Source of the DNA: Drechmeria coniospora
Taxonomy: Eukaryota > Ascomycota > Sordariomycetes > Hypocreales > Ophiocordycipitaceae
Direction: 5' to 3'
Length of the DNA stretch: 64,000 bases
Assembly: GCF_001625195.1 (NCBI RefSeq)
Contig: NC_054391.1
Location: forward strand, 6,459,157 to 6,523,156
How positions within the stretch are numbered: position 1 is the stretch's first letter; the number at the start of each line of letters is the position of its first letter. Shown one piece after another: positions 23,033-35,072 of this stretch. The notes beneath the pieces were generated by a model, which did not search any database, was not told the DNA's origin, and worked only from the letters and a program-made list of their open reading frames with translations. The position numbers and the translations under genes are program-made.

Positions 23033-23820
23033 TTTCCGATAGCAGCATTCCGAGCCACTCTGGCGGAGGCTGGTTGGATCAGTCGTGGCCTAGCCGGCAA
23101 ACGCGACGCTGCCATTCTCGACCTTGACTTCACCCGCCGGGTCGTTGGGAGCTTTACCCGGTCGAAGGACAATGCGGCCGGGTTTGGCGGTCCCGCGCGG
23201 ATCTATTTTCCTATTGATTCGCCTGTAGAGGAGAAGAACGTGAAACGCAGTGTCGACGGAGTGGGACGAGGCAACGCTACGCATCGACAATGGGGATCGG
23301 GACGCTCCTGGAGCCCCCTCGATATACAGTGCTGATACCAAGCTTCTGTGCGCGCGCGCTGCGTTTGCTTGTATGGGTTGAGGGCGAGTCGTAGCGTAAG
23401 TGCCAGGTAACGGCATGCGATGCAGGTCCATCATGTTGACTACCTATATACTACTGAATATGAGAGTAAAGCGTAGGCAATGTCCTTTCCAGTCTGACAC
23501 GCTAGACCACTCTGCTTGTTTTGCAACATGACGGCGCAGGATTACTACGACGCCAATAGATCAAACCGGTTGACAATAAATGCATAATGGTCTGGCGCGT
23601 CGTCCAATTTACCTGTCAGTGTGGCTACGAAAAAAAGGGTAATTGACCTAGTCACCAAGTAAACAAAGCGACTGGCATTTGCCTTCATTGTTCGAGTCTA
23701 TACCTAGTGTATAAAGGACGAATAGTTGGTGATACATTTTGCCAAAATGTGATTTGTGATTTCTGGTCATGAGTTAGGCTCAAGATGAAAGCTTGAAGCC
23801 CGAGAGATGGAAGAGGCAGG
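23033..23820. other. Intergenic, 3' flanks of convergent genes
   Basis: This AT-richer stretch lies between the GT2 gene (+) and the unknown minus-strand gene. I see no exon, tRNA or TACTCCGTA element. Confidence 0.5.
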
Positions 23821-25763
23821 TTATCCCCGTACAGCCTTGTCTATTGGCCTCAGGAGCTCGGCAATATTTGGTGGCCAGGTTTCATAGTCGAGCCAAATTT
23901 CTCCCGCTTCCTCCACGACCTTTTCCGAAGGTCGCCACTCCTCGGGAAGAGAAAGATATCTCTCCAGCTCGATAGCATTGCAATGGATACCATCGTAAAT
24001 ACTCTCATGCCAATCTTCTTGATGGACCAATGGCCTGTATATTCCCGCTGAGAGCCTTGTTGACTGGACGGTTACGCGCGATTGCCGCAAGGATATCTTT
24101 TTCCACTCGAAAGTATCCGGCAAACAGTTTTTAACATCTCCCCTGGTTCCCTTCGCTTCGGCGATGCGCTGAAGGGTTTCACGGTAGTGTGGCTCCGGGC
24201 TTGCCATGGCCTCGACGTAGAGAGGATAACTTGGCGCAACGGTTTCAAAGTCGGCGTTTGGTCCCTTTACTACTAGATCGAAAACATCCTTGTAGTTTGC
24301 ATAAATCGCCGCGCGTGCGACGGCCGGCCGCATCTCGGGGATTGCTCGCGCCAAAGCTTCGTAAGTCGAGCGATTGGCAACATCAGGATAGAAAATCAAC
24401 TCCGGAAAGTAGGCATGCCAGTGTTTAAGTTCCTTCCTGGCGTGTTTCAAGGTCCAAGAGATGTCATCGTTCATGATGAAGCGGGCCATTACTGCCGCTG
24501 CAATCTGATGGGAGCCTCGGAGTGGTGGCTCCTGAGTTGACCACCATTTTGCAAACTGTGTATTGTGATCTAGAAATCAAGTCAATGGTAAGAACACGGG
24601 GGGTGATGATGGATAAACGAACAAATACCGCGCACAATAGCCTCCAGCTCGCCTCGTACCATTCGCGGCCGTCTCAATCGGCAATACCTATCTAGATCTC
24701 CGCGGTAGGCAGCCATAAATATTAAAAGATCTTTGTCGCATGTTGGTAGATCGACTGGCAAAGGATTGCACAAAAGTTCGAGTACCGTGTCTGAGACTGG
24801 AGCACACGGTGAATTGAAGCTCAAGAACGACTTGAAATCGGCCATCATCAACCAAGTGTCCGGCGCGTCCAGACCCATGTCCCCCGTCACGTTGTGGCCG
24901 ATGGGATCGTATCCGTAGGGATCGTATGAAAACAAGTCAAAAAAGGAACTGTCGTCGTCTGACCCATTGTCTGAATCCACATCGCCGTGTTCCTCTTCCT
25001 CGCTTCGGCCAACCGGCTTCGAGAACCCCTGCCGATAATTAAGCAACTCACAGCAAATAGTATCGCCATTTAGATGAGAAGGTATTGGCGTGGATAGTGT
25101 GCCGGTATAGTCATCGAAGACTTTCCACTTTAACGTCTGGTCCATGATGTGCTGGAGGATGGCCAGGCTGCCGGCTGCACGAGCCTCCTCCGCAATGGCA
25201 ACTTCGGGAAGAATGTCCAATGACATGAATAACGCCGTATAGCCTGCGACAGCACAAGCCCTGCCAATTTGATAGCGCATCTGGGGGTACCGCGAATCAA
25301 GCCGTCGTAGCGTTTCCTCGGATGGCACCGACGGGTGCCAGATGCAGTACGGCATTTCTTCCGTTCCCTTCATCTCTGGGATCTGGTTGCTCATGATGAG
25401 TCTAGCGTTGATGGCCGTCGTAAACATGGGCAACGCCCCGTGCAGCACGGCAGCCGCTTTCTGGGCAAAGTGAATATGATGCCGTATTCCCCGAACCACA
25501 CAATATCTCATCAGAGGCCGTCCGAGGTGACGAGGCAGCTTCTGGCCGTGAACGGCGGCAACGGCATCTTCGCCGATGAATATTCGGGAGCGGAGCCTCT
25601 GGGTTATGGACCATTCGGCTATCCGACCGTCTCCGTGAACTTGCGAATGGTTGCCGCTGACTTCCATGGTAGGTGGCTCGCGGAATTTGAGACGAACAGG
25701 CGTCGATGGTGCAGGACGCGCGGAACAAATGCGGCTTAGACGACGAGGACGGCAGACGTCCAA
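23821..25763 (-). CDS. Fungal protein of unknown function with internally duplicated segment
   Basis: Two exons: 25763-24629 and 24569-23821, with a 59 bp intron (donor GTATTT, acceptor TTCTAG), joining to 627 codons. I recognise no domain of known function. The protein has no signal peptide or membrane segment and carries an acidic Ser/Asp/Glu-rich patch near residues 275-300. Two segments resemble each other. In the first, CIWHPSVPSEETL is followed by RYPQMRYQIGRACAVAGYTALF; in the second, LIFYPDVANRSTY is followed by IPEMRPAVARAAIYANYKDVF. Such paired repeats suggest a helical repeat protein. The true start is uncertain: Met codons further downstream (MEVSGNHSQ, MSNQIPEMKG) are as plausible as 25763, and the first 130 residues have little protein-like character. 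Confidence 0.65.
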
Positions 25764-26094
25764 GACAGGGAGGGGTTGGATAAGTCCGTGAGAATTACTG
25801 CAGCATTACCATCACTGCACGGGGAAGGGCAGGAGTCAGTCTAAGCATAGCGGACATACATATTGCTCACCATGGACGCAGTGTATGACGAAGCCTTCGT
25901 GTGAGTCATGAAGGTACGATTTTTACAGCAAAGGGATGATAGGACTAGCTAAGCAGGCCCAAAAGGGTTTAACTGTTGAATTTCTGTCACTGGCAACAAT
26001 GGTAGGGAAAGGCCAGCATGATTCTGCTGCATGATTCTGCCAGAAGGGTCGTTCCCGATGAGGAAGCATTGCCTTTGGCACGATAATAGGCGGA

Positions 26095-26870
26095 CGATGA
26101 CTTGGCTGTACTTGTACATGTGTACTGTAGTTGTGCTTATGCGTACTGACGGAGTACTCTATTCGTAGCCCTGAGGACTGCAGTACTTATAGCACATGAC
26201 GGCACCTATTGGTGTACATTAGTATTCCGTGCATGTCCGGAGCACAGTACTAGGTATTAATACTGTACGGAACTTTTGCGGTATTCTTGTACGAGTACTT
26301 AAGTACTTAATACCAGTCATACTTCATTGTACAAGAACTTACTTAGTTGTACGGAGTACGGAGTCCTTTATCCCTCGGGGCGAGACAGAACGGCTTCGCC
26401 TCCCAATTCTTGGCAGAGGCGCCGCCGCTGGCCTGCGGCTCGGTGGTGCATCGTTGGCCAACGGCCAATTGATTGGCTGTAGAAAGTTTGTTGGTTTGTA
26501 CGGATAATAATTGTGTAGTAATATGGTACTGTACAACGGCATGCCTCAGCCTCCGATGTACCGGTACTCACACTTGTATAAAATAAGTACACTGTAATTA
26601 CTTCCTTACTTAACTTACTTAGGCTGAATACTTGGTCCGATTTCGCAGGGGGATTTGCTGTGTGCATGGCATTCATACCTAGTAGCCCGCTACCTAGTAT
26701 TACCTTGTTTCTCCAGCCAATCCTGTGCCGGCACCATTCCTTTACATAATGGATACTAAACGCGCCTGGCTGGGTGCCTTTAAGTACAGCACATGCAAAG
26801 TACTTACACCTACATGCAATACTGTAAGTCAGTACTGTACTTACACCTACTTAAGTACACGTTAAGTAGA
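26095..26870. repeat. GTAC-rich islands
   Basis: Two clusters (about 26095-26360 and 26770-26870) of GTACTT, AAGTAC and ACTGTAC words with one exact TACGGAGTA overlapping a second near copy around 26350-26362. The DNA between them is not notably repetitive. Confidence 0.6.
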
Positions 26871-27069
26871 CTCACTCGGAAGTATTGCATGGACTTGACC
26901 AGCACCTACGAGACGGAAGTGTCACATGTACTGTAGCCGTTGGTCTAACGACTTGGCCTATGACAAAGGATCAACGGGATATGGCACATGTAAAACTAAC
27001 TACTGTACTGCATATACACAACTCGAGAGTTGACTTAAGGCATTATTTGAACGAAGTGAGGCAATACTA

Positions 27070-27094
27070 CAGCAGCAGCAGCAGCAGCAGCAGC
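27070..27094 (+). repeat. (AGC)n trinucleotide microsatellite
   Basis: Eight uninterrupted AGC units in non-coding DNA about 430 bp upstream of the ABC transporter start codon. Confidence 0.9.
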
Positions 27095-27519
27095 GTTGAG
27101 CTATTCGATTGGTTGACTGACTGGGCACTATGGCCTGCTGCTGTAGCGGGCCTGACTTCGGTACGGGTATCTGCATCGACAGACTACTGTACTTTACAGT
27201 ATTTCTCCGGACACGCATTTTGTTTGGTCTGGGGTGGCTGGCGCGGGATCAGTTGGGGAAAATCAGGTAGCAGGACTCATAGAACGTCATAATGGCAAAT
27301 CCGCAGTTGCCGAAAGAGGCAAGTGCGACCGATGCCATGTTACCAACCAAGCTGGTGTCTGTTGGTCGTCACTTCACCGACGCATGCTGTCGTCGTTTAT
27401 ATTTCCCTTCCCCCCTTCAGTCATTGCCATGGAGAGATTACAAGAACCCTCGTTGTCCTCCGTGACCCTCAACCTCGGTTCCGTTCCGTCAAACCTTCTC
27501 CAAAGCGCCGCCGAAAGAT

Positions 27520-30500
27520 ATGGTTGCCTTCTCGACAGGCTGCCCATCGAACGCCGATGATCAGTTCGGCCCTCGCGTCGACACGTCCTGCCGCTTCTTC
27601 GACTTCACCTTGCTCTTCGAAGATGCCTTCTTCGTTGTCCTTCCGGCCGTCCTCTTCCTGCTGCTGCTACCATGGCGGCTCGTCCACCTCTACAGATCTC
27701 CCGTCAAGGTGACCTCGTTCGCACTGGCAACCTGGAAACTGGCAAGTGCTGCCATCGACATTCCGTTCCCGACTCATGAGCTGATGGATACTGCTGTGCT
27801 CCCTCAGGTCCTCATGATGCTCCTACTCGTCCTTCACTTGATCCACCTCGTATTGGTGTTGCAGCACCCTGCCCTGCACACGAGCCTGGCTGTACCATCG
27901 GCCGTCCTCGCCGCCATTGCCGTCTTCGCCGCCGCCATCTTGTCTTTTCTTGAAGACCAGCGTTCGCTCCGGCCGTCGGACATGCTCGCCCTGTACTTCT
28001 CAGCTTCCGCTCTGCTGTGCCTGCCTCGACTGCGGTCCCTCTGGCTCTTGCCGATCGCGACGGCGCCCAAGGCGGTATGGACGGTGGTCTTTGCTCTGAC
28101 TCTCGCCGTCATCGTCCTTGAATCCCTTCGCAAGACCCGCTCCCTCCGTCCCCAATTCCGAGATTTGGCAATGGAGCAGGCCGCCGGCTTCTGGGTCCGA
28201 GGCTTCTTCACCTGGCTCTTGCCCTTCTTCCGCGTCGGCTACAAGAAGTGCCTCGAGCTTGATGACATCCCCAAACCTGGTGCCGATCTTGAAGAGGCTG
28301 CCGCCAGCGCGAAGCTTGATGCCGCCTGGAGCAACGTCACAGGACGCCATCGACTCCTTCGCGCCACCGTCTTGGCCAACTTGTGGCCGATACTGTCCGC
28401 CGTCCCACCCCGCATAGCGTTGGCATGCTTCACTTTCTGCCAGCCTTTCCTCATCGAGAGGGCTGTATCGAATTTAGATGCTCGCCAGGACGGCCATCGA
28501 TCCGAATATGCCTGGGCTCTCGTCGGGGCTTTCGTTCTCGTCTACATCGGCATCGCGGTACCTCCACCCATGGAGAGCACCCCCTTTCTACGCTAACGTA
28601 CCGAACCTGCTAGGTTTCTCGAGCCTTGTACAAGCGCCAGACAACCCGGCTTCTTACCAAGATGCGTGCTGGTCTTGTCTCCAAGATCTACCGCGTCACC
28701 CTGACCTTCTCACTTGCCGACGTCAAAGACTCGGCCGCCATCACCCTCATGGGCACCAACGTCGAGAGGATAACGAGCTCCCTCGGTCAGTTTCATGAAG
28801 TCTGGATTTCCCTGCCCGAGATGGCAGTTGCGATATGGCTCTTGGCTCGCCAGATAGGCGTCTCCTGCGTCGTACCGCTGATCATCTGTCTAGGTGAGCG
28901 CTGAATTCTTCTGCCGGCACTCCTGTCCGCCCGTCCTCCACCTCCCTCCTTTCCCACCTCCACCGGCACCAGCACGCGCACCTGTCTTACTCGTCTTCTT
29001 TGCCTGGTAGCATCCGTTGCTGGCGCATCGTATATTGGACGCCGTTTCGGTCCAGCTCAAATAACTTGGATAAAGGGCGTGCAGAAGCGAGTTGCCGTCA
29101 CTGCAAAAATGCTCAGCAACATGAAAGCCGTCAAGGTGCTCGGTCTGACCGATGCCATGGACGACATCATCACGAAGCTGCGGCAGGAGGAACTGCAAGC
29201 ATCCGAGCGCTTCCGCAAACTGTTGATATTTCAAATCATGACGGGTAACTCTCCTTCTACCTGCAAACCAGTACACCCTTGACTCTTCTCTTTTCAGGAA
29301 ACGCCCCGACTCTTCTGTCCCCCTTTGCTACTTTCTTGACATACGCCCTCATCGCCAAGGTCCAAAACGACGACGCTCTTCTCGCTGGCAAGGCATTCAC
29401 GTCGATTTCTCTGATGAGCCTTGCCACCGATCCTCTGATTCAACTTTGCCAGGTGATACCAACCTGTATGCAGGGCATAGCTTGCTTTGGAAACATTGAA
29501 GAGTATTTTCTGAGGGAGCAGATGGAAGCAACACCACCTTCATATGCGGACCACGCACGTGACGACGTCGAGATGAAGACGCATCCGCCTCCTTCCTCGG
29601 GGGAGACCTTGTTCTCGCTCGTCGATGCAGAGATTGCTTGGCCCCAGGAAGATGCCAAGAGCATCCTGCACAGCGTCAACCTGAACATCGTCCCCGGCTT
29701 CACATCCATTACCGGCCCCGTTGCATCAGGGAAATCCACGTTGCTGGCCACCATGCTTGGTGAAACAACTCTGAGGCGAGGCACGATGTCGGCGAGATTG
29801 GCTGGCGTTGCCTACTGCTCTCAAACCCCTTGGATCACGGACGAGACGATACGTCGCAACATTACAGGAGACCTCGGGTTCGATGAAAAATGGTACAATT
29901 TTACCATCGACCTTTGCTGTCTTCAGAACGATCTCAAGCGCCTGCCCAGTGGAGATCAGACGACGTGTGGCAGCAACGGCGCTTCGTTGAGTGGTGGACA
30001 GCGTCAACGAGTGGTTAGACGCGAAACTCCCCTACAGACTCCAGCGGCGACCGATACTGACCCGACTGCATGTGCAGGCACTTGCACGCGCCGTCTATTC
30101 CAAGCTTCCAATCGTTATCCTAGATGACGTCACGAGCGGATTAGATTCCGCAACAACTGGCATCCTGCTTGCTCGTCTCTTCAGCGAAGCTGGCCATTTC
30201 CGCAAGGCTGGCATATCCGTCATCATCGCCACTCACAGCCGTACGCACCTACCTATCACACGCTTGTCCTTGTTTCAATACTTATTGCAAATGCAGAACG
30301 ATTTCTGTCCTACATGGACTCTATCGTAGTCCTTGGTAACGGCGGCATAGTCGACGTCGGCTCACACGAGCAGGTAATGTCGAAGCTCGGCAATCTCACA
30401 GCGCAAGCGGAACTTGCCGTCGACGCTACATCTCATACTGTCGCCGGAACGGCTGGCAAGGAGGAGCCAGAGAATACCGAGGCCTCGGAATATGCAGCCG

Positions 30501-32683
30501 ACGATGCCGCTGCTTCAGACAAGGGGGGCAGCCAAAGGAAAAATGGAAACTGGTCCGTGTATTCGTATTACGCAAAGAGCGCCGGTGCGCTCTCCATTAC
30601 GTTGTGGATTGCCTTCACCTTGGTTGGAGCCGTCGGGCCCTGCGTTACGAGCAAGTTTCCTACACAATGTCCTGATCTGAATCGGTTGTGCTGACTTGTC
30701 CGAAGCGATTTGGATTGAGAGATGGACGAATGCAAATCGAGATAGTCCGAATGGACAGCTTGGCTTGTACCTCGGCGTATATTCTGCGTTCATCGCCGTG
30801 TCGTTTGCAGGCACCGTCGCGGAGTGTTGGTGAGTTGCTGCGTGCCGTCACCACGCAAGAGGACATTCGTCGTTCTCCGCTCACCGGGCATGCTAGGACG
30901 TTTTTCGTAAGGATCATCAATGACACAGCGTTGAAACTGCATGAGGATCTCTTGAAATCAACTCTACGGCAAGCAGCCTGGGGTGCTCGGTGTACTGCGA
31001 TGCGTCGGATTTCCTCGCGCTAATCGGTTCAATAGAGCGCCCTTCAGCTTCTTTCGCAAGACTGACGCCGGCTCTATTACGAATCGGTATGGCAAGAGGT
31101 TCTTCCTTGGGGGTTGATTTCTACTGGAGCTAAGCGATGAAACTACAGCTTCAGCCAGGACATGGACCTTATCGACATGTCGCTCCCTGCGCAGACAATT
31201 GCGTTTACAACTGGTAAGCCTCGCCCTCGCATGCTCTGCACGTTCTGCACCGACCGACTAATCACCAGGCGTCCAGCATCTGCAGCGTGCCTCGCTCAAC
31301 TCATCCTCATTTGTATCGTCGGCAAGTATCTTGCGGCCGCCATCCCGGTTCTTGTTGGCATCTTATTCGTCGTCCAGAAATACTACCTGCGCACTTCCCG
31401 TCAGGTGCGACTTGTGGATATCGAGGCCAAGGCCTCCATATACAAGCTATTCATCGAAACGACTCAGGGACTCCCTACCATTAGATCTTTCGGCTGGGGC
31501 CCAGCATTTGCGAAGCGAAATGCGGACGTCCTGAACTCTTCGCAGCGACCTATTTACATGCTATTTTGCATCCAGCTATGGCTCGCTCTGGTTCTCGATC
31601 TTGTCGTCGGTGGCCTTGCAGTCCTCATCGTCGTATCCGCAATGGCCGCCACGAGCACCGTCAGCGCCGGCTCTCTCGGCGTGGCCCTCGTCCTCGTCCT
31701 GCAGTTCAGCAGCATGCTGGCGCAGTGTGTTCAGGCCTGGACGCTGATGGAGACTTCGATTGGCGCCGTGTCCCGAGTGCAGCAGTTTGTGTTGAACACG
31801 CCTTCCGAGCACCCCGGGAGTGGACCACCGCCTCCAGCATGGCCGGTGCGAGGGGCAATTGACTTTCAAAGTGTTCAAGCAAGCTACGGGTAAGTATAGG
31901 AAGATGCCGAGCGCGTTGTTGCCTGTCTGGGGAGAGCTAACGGTCCCCAGGCCCCTGGCGGAACCTGTCCTCCGCGGCATCAACCTTTCCATCGCCTCGG
32001 GGGAGAAAGTTGCTCTTTGTGGCACTACGGGAAGCGGCAAATCGTCCTTCATCATGGCGATCCTCTTGATGATGGACTTTGGCCAGGGACGAATCACCAT
32101 TGACGACGTCGACACAAGTACGCTTGGAGGCAGAAACCTCCGCTCGCACCTAAACGTCGTGCCTCAGGACCCGTTCTTCATGCCTGGTTCCGTCAGGCTG
32201 AACATGGACCCGAGAGGCCAGTCGTCCGATGATGTTATTGTGGCTGCCATCCGCAAGATTGGCTTATGGGGCAGGCTCGAGTCAGAAGGCGGTCTCGATG
32301 CGGACCTGGACATGTCGGAGTGGTCGCAAGGGGAGCAGCAGCTGCTGTGCTTGGCCAGGGCGATGCTGGTTCCGAGCAGCATACTCATCTTGGATGAGGC
32401 CATGAGCAGGCATGATGCTCCCATGTTTCTGTGGCTGCGAAGCAATCGCTGACCTAATTTTAGTGTTGACGAGGGCACCGAGGCCATGATGCAGAGCGTT
32501 ATCGAATCCGAGTTCCGAGGAAGGACCATTCTCTCCGTGATGCATCGCTTCAACCACATAGCTTGGTATGACCAAGTGGTCGTCATGCGAAACGGGGAAG
32601 TGGTTGAATCTGGGTCGCCGCAGTCCTTGTTGGAGACGGACTCGGCTTTCAGCACGCTATACCATGCTCAGGCGACTCGGTAG
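27520..32683 (+). CDS. ABCC-type (MRP-like) full-size ABC transporter
   Basis: Thirteen exons: 27520-28557, 28614-28893, 29011-29244, 29298-30013, 30078-30240, 30297-30650, 30706-30829, 30897-30968, 31036-31086, 31149-31213, 31277-31889, 31951-32409 and 32464-32683. They sum to 1462 aa, the usual ABCC size. Order: an N-terminal extra membrane domain (TMD0), TMD1, NBD1 (Walker A GPVASGKST near residue 656, signature LSGGQRQRV, Walker B VILDDV, H-loop THSQ), an acidic linker, TMD2, NBD2 (Walker A GTTGSGKSS near 1262, signature-region WSQGEQQL, Walker B LILDEA, D-loop SSVDEGTEA, H-loop MHRF). NBD1 has Asp-Asp instead of Asp-Glu after Walker B, as in many ABCC proteins whose first site is degenerate. 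The family exports conjugates, xenobiotics or secondary metabolites at plasma or vacuolar membranes; substrate unknown. Three introns (30651-30705, 30969-31035, 32410-32463) use GC donors. Confidence 0.9.
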
Positions 32684-33365
32684 CATCGCGGCATCCAGCT
32701 CGCACATAAGACACGGCTTGACACACTTGGCGACGGGAGTACGTGCAGATAGGCATAGCCTCACAATTTGACATACAAATTTGTCCGTTTTGGTGGTTTA
32801 TTTTCGGTGTGTGAGTTCCATTTGGATTGCGGAGTACTGACGAACAAGGCGACTCTCCCCGAGCCGACAAGTTAAACATGTGCCGACAGCTTTTGCCGCT
32901 GTGCATGGTAGAAATTAGTAGACTCTGTGGTCACCGTCAGAGGATCAAGAGCTGGCGACATGTAGGTGTACGGGTGCCACCGTGAACAGTCAACATGTAC
33001 TGGTTAGAGCTGGCTACTACTTTTGACTGTACGGATAGAAGTGTTGAAGGTGTAGGGACTTGGGCTTGGAGTGAGAGCTGTGGAGTCGGCGTTCAAACTC
33101 CGAGCGGGTCCGGATGTAAGTGGGAGTTGGGCCAATCAGGGGACGGCGGGAAGGCGGGTCGGGTCATATCGAGGCCGACGAACCGGACCGGAACCGAGAC
33201 AACACGGCCCAGTCGATGCAGTAGGTCTCCTTTGAATGGAGAGGGGAGGCGGGAGGGGGGGCATATAAATAGGGCCTGGCCGTCGGTCTATGGCGAAGGC
33301 TCGTACATTCTCACATATTCTCATTTCATCACAGGCACTGCTGACCCGTCATCGACCGGCCCACA
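32684..33365. other. Intergenic spacer
   Basis: 3' flank of the ABC transporter and promoter of the DJ-1/PfpI gene. Apart from the TATA-like box at 33264 I see no element or gene. Confidence 0.5.
33264..33271 (+). promoter_or_regulatory. TATA-box candidate for the DJ-1/PfpI gene
   Basis: TATAAATA lies 95 bp upstream of the start codon at 33366, just after a G-rich run. Spacing fits a core promoter with a 5' UTR of roughly 60 nt. Clear TATA boxes are uncommon elsewhere in the window, which would suit an inducible gene. Confidence 0.55.
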
Positions 33366-34268
33366 ATGTCGCAACACATTCGGATCGGCGTCTTCATTCC
33401 CAGCGGCGCGCAGACGCTGGACACGGCGTGCGTCGATGTTCTCGGCGTCATGTCCAAGGAATACCTCTCAGCCATTCCGATGCTGCCATCACACGTGTCG
33501 GACATTGCACCGAGGGTGACGATTTCGTACATAACCACGCCGACGCAGGGTACGCTGATCCCCCTGACGTCGGGCATGACTATCAAGGCAACGCACGACT
33601 ACACTGATGCCGAGGTGGCACCGGGCAAGCTCGACCTGGTCGTGGTGCCGGGTCCGGACCCGGCGGCCGAGTTTGACCAGGCGGCCCTCGATTGGCTGGC
33701 GCGGCAGGCGAGGACGGTAGGGGTCGACGTCTTGAGCATCTGCACGGGCATCTTCGTCTGTGGCGCGGCGGGCATCGTCGATGGGAAGCGCGCGAGCGGC
33801 CCGCGAGGTTTGCAGGACATGCTGAAGTCACGCTTCCCCCTCATACGGCTGGTGGGGAACGAGTATCGGTGGGTGCAGGATGGTAACTTTTGGTCCAGCG
33901 GTACGTACATATGAACCTGCTCGTACGAGCACGCCTACTGGTGTCTCATGCCCAGTTGGAAGGGAATGGCTTCAATTTGGGGCTTGAAGTTGGGGCACGA
34001 CGTGATCGCTGACGAGTGTGAAGGCGGCGTCACGAACGGCAACGACCTGATGGCGGCTTACGCGCGGGCCAGCGGCAAGCATTGGCCGGCGTCTGTGGCC
34101 GAGATTGGCATCCAGCTGACCGAAGTCGGCGATCGTGGGCAGTTCTACGGCGAGGGGAGGAGCCTGTTCATGGCTGGATTTGCGTGGCAACTGCTCAAGG
34201 CCTGGTTTGCCTACTTTCGAGCTCCGGCGAAGGGAGAAGGCTCCGGCGAGATGAAGAAGGGGCAATGA
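33366..34268 (+). CDS. DJ-1/PfpI superfamily protein
   Basis: Two exons: 33366-33900 and 34024-34268, with a 123 bp intron (donor GTACGT, acceptor GTGAAG), joining to 259 aa. The fold signature is clear: MSQHIRIGVFIPSGAQTLD at the start, LDLVVVPGP, and the nucleophile elbow SICTGIFVCGAAG with a Cys near residue 126. After the splice, SSGGVTNGNDLMAAY fits the family helix that follows the second conserved region. Members act as glyoxalases, isonitrile hydratases or redox-linked chaperones; the sequence resembles the fungal proteins annotated as isonitrile hydratase- or ThiJ-like, but the reaction cannot be fixed from sequence. The acceptor is not preceded by a pyrimidine tract; it was chosen because it restores the conserved GG-V-TNG-D motif and skips an in-frame stop. 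Confidence 0.85.
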
Positions 34269-35072
34269 TGCCCTTGGGCCACGATTGTATTCTCTGACAG
34301 GGGCACGGACGGGAACGGCCTCGCGGTCGTTGTCGTTTTGTTTGACGCCGAGGGCGAGCAACAAGCAACGACGGGCCAGAGCCAAGAGTCGAGGAGTACT
34401 CAAAATGTATCATCTCCATTTGAATGCTGCAAATGCCAGCCTCGCCACCAATACCGAGACCCTCCATGAGTTTGGTGCGACTACGAGTGAAGGCAACAAG
34501 TAATAGTAGGCGTGCATGAGGCAAACTCGAAAGAAGTGTGAGGCGAAGCATGTCCATGCAGGTGTAAGTGCCAGTAAGTGAAAGTTGTAACAAGTACAAC
34601 GTACTTACAGTACTACTTAAGTACTGTAGGTGTACGAACATTAGCAATATTAAATGCGCATACAACTAAGTACAGTAGATGCCTCTGGAGTGGACCCGCT
34701 CTGGTCAGCACCAGTGGAGCGTAAGTGTGCTGAAGAGGAGCCGGTGGGTCCGTTGCTGAGACAGCGACGACAGATCCCGATAACGACGGTATCGACAAAC
34801 CCAATTGGCCGAACGGCAGCAGAGCGGGGACGGGCAGCTCATGGGCATAAAAAAAACGGCCTAGAAGAAAAATTTCAAAGGCTGGGTTTGAGTTGCTGGT
34901 AACTGCTGCGTCCTCGTTTCCTCCCCTCCTTCAAACACCGCTTGTCTCGATCTCGAAGCGAACTTCTTTTTTTCGTGAAGCAACCGATTGCATTTGATAC
35001 CCCAGCTCTCTTCGAGGGTCGTCCATATCACCGTCCTATCCGTCATTCCAAACCCCCTCTCTCCTCGACACC
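34269..35072. other. Intergenic spacer with short GTAC-rich patch
   Basis: 3' flank of the DJ-1/PfpI gene and promoter of the FKBP gene. Positions 34570-34680 hold AAGTAC/GTACTTA words without an exact TACTCCGTA. A T- and C-rich stretch precedes the FKBP start codon. No gene seen. Confidence 0.5.

Larger units (their letters stand above)
25764..27519. other. Divergent intergenic region
   Basis: 5' flanks of the unknown gene (-) and the ABC transporter (+). Positions 26095-26360 and 26770-26870 are GTAC-rich, with an exact TACGGAGTA near 26350. An AGC trinucleotide run lies at 27070-27094. I see no supportable gene. Confidence 0.55.

Noticed and set aside
31886..31900. Apparent premature stop in the ABC transporter after QASYG
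   Set aside because: It is a normal GTAAGT donor (31890); splicing to 31951 restores the frame and the NBD2 start.
33030..33110. tRNA-like B-box (GTTCAAACTCC) near 33092
   Set aside because: No matching A-box, acceptor stem or anticodon arm could be folded around it.
19900..34300. Possible secondary-metabolite cluster (GT2, ABC transporter, DJ-1/PfpI)
   Set aside because: No PKS, NRPS, terpene or DMAT backbone gene, no P450 and no cluster-type transcription factor; the genes are spread out and mixed with THOC5 and FKBP.
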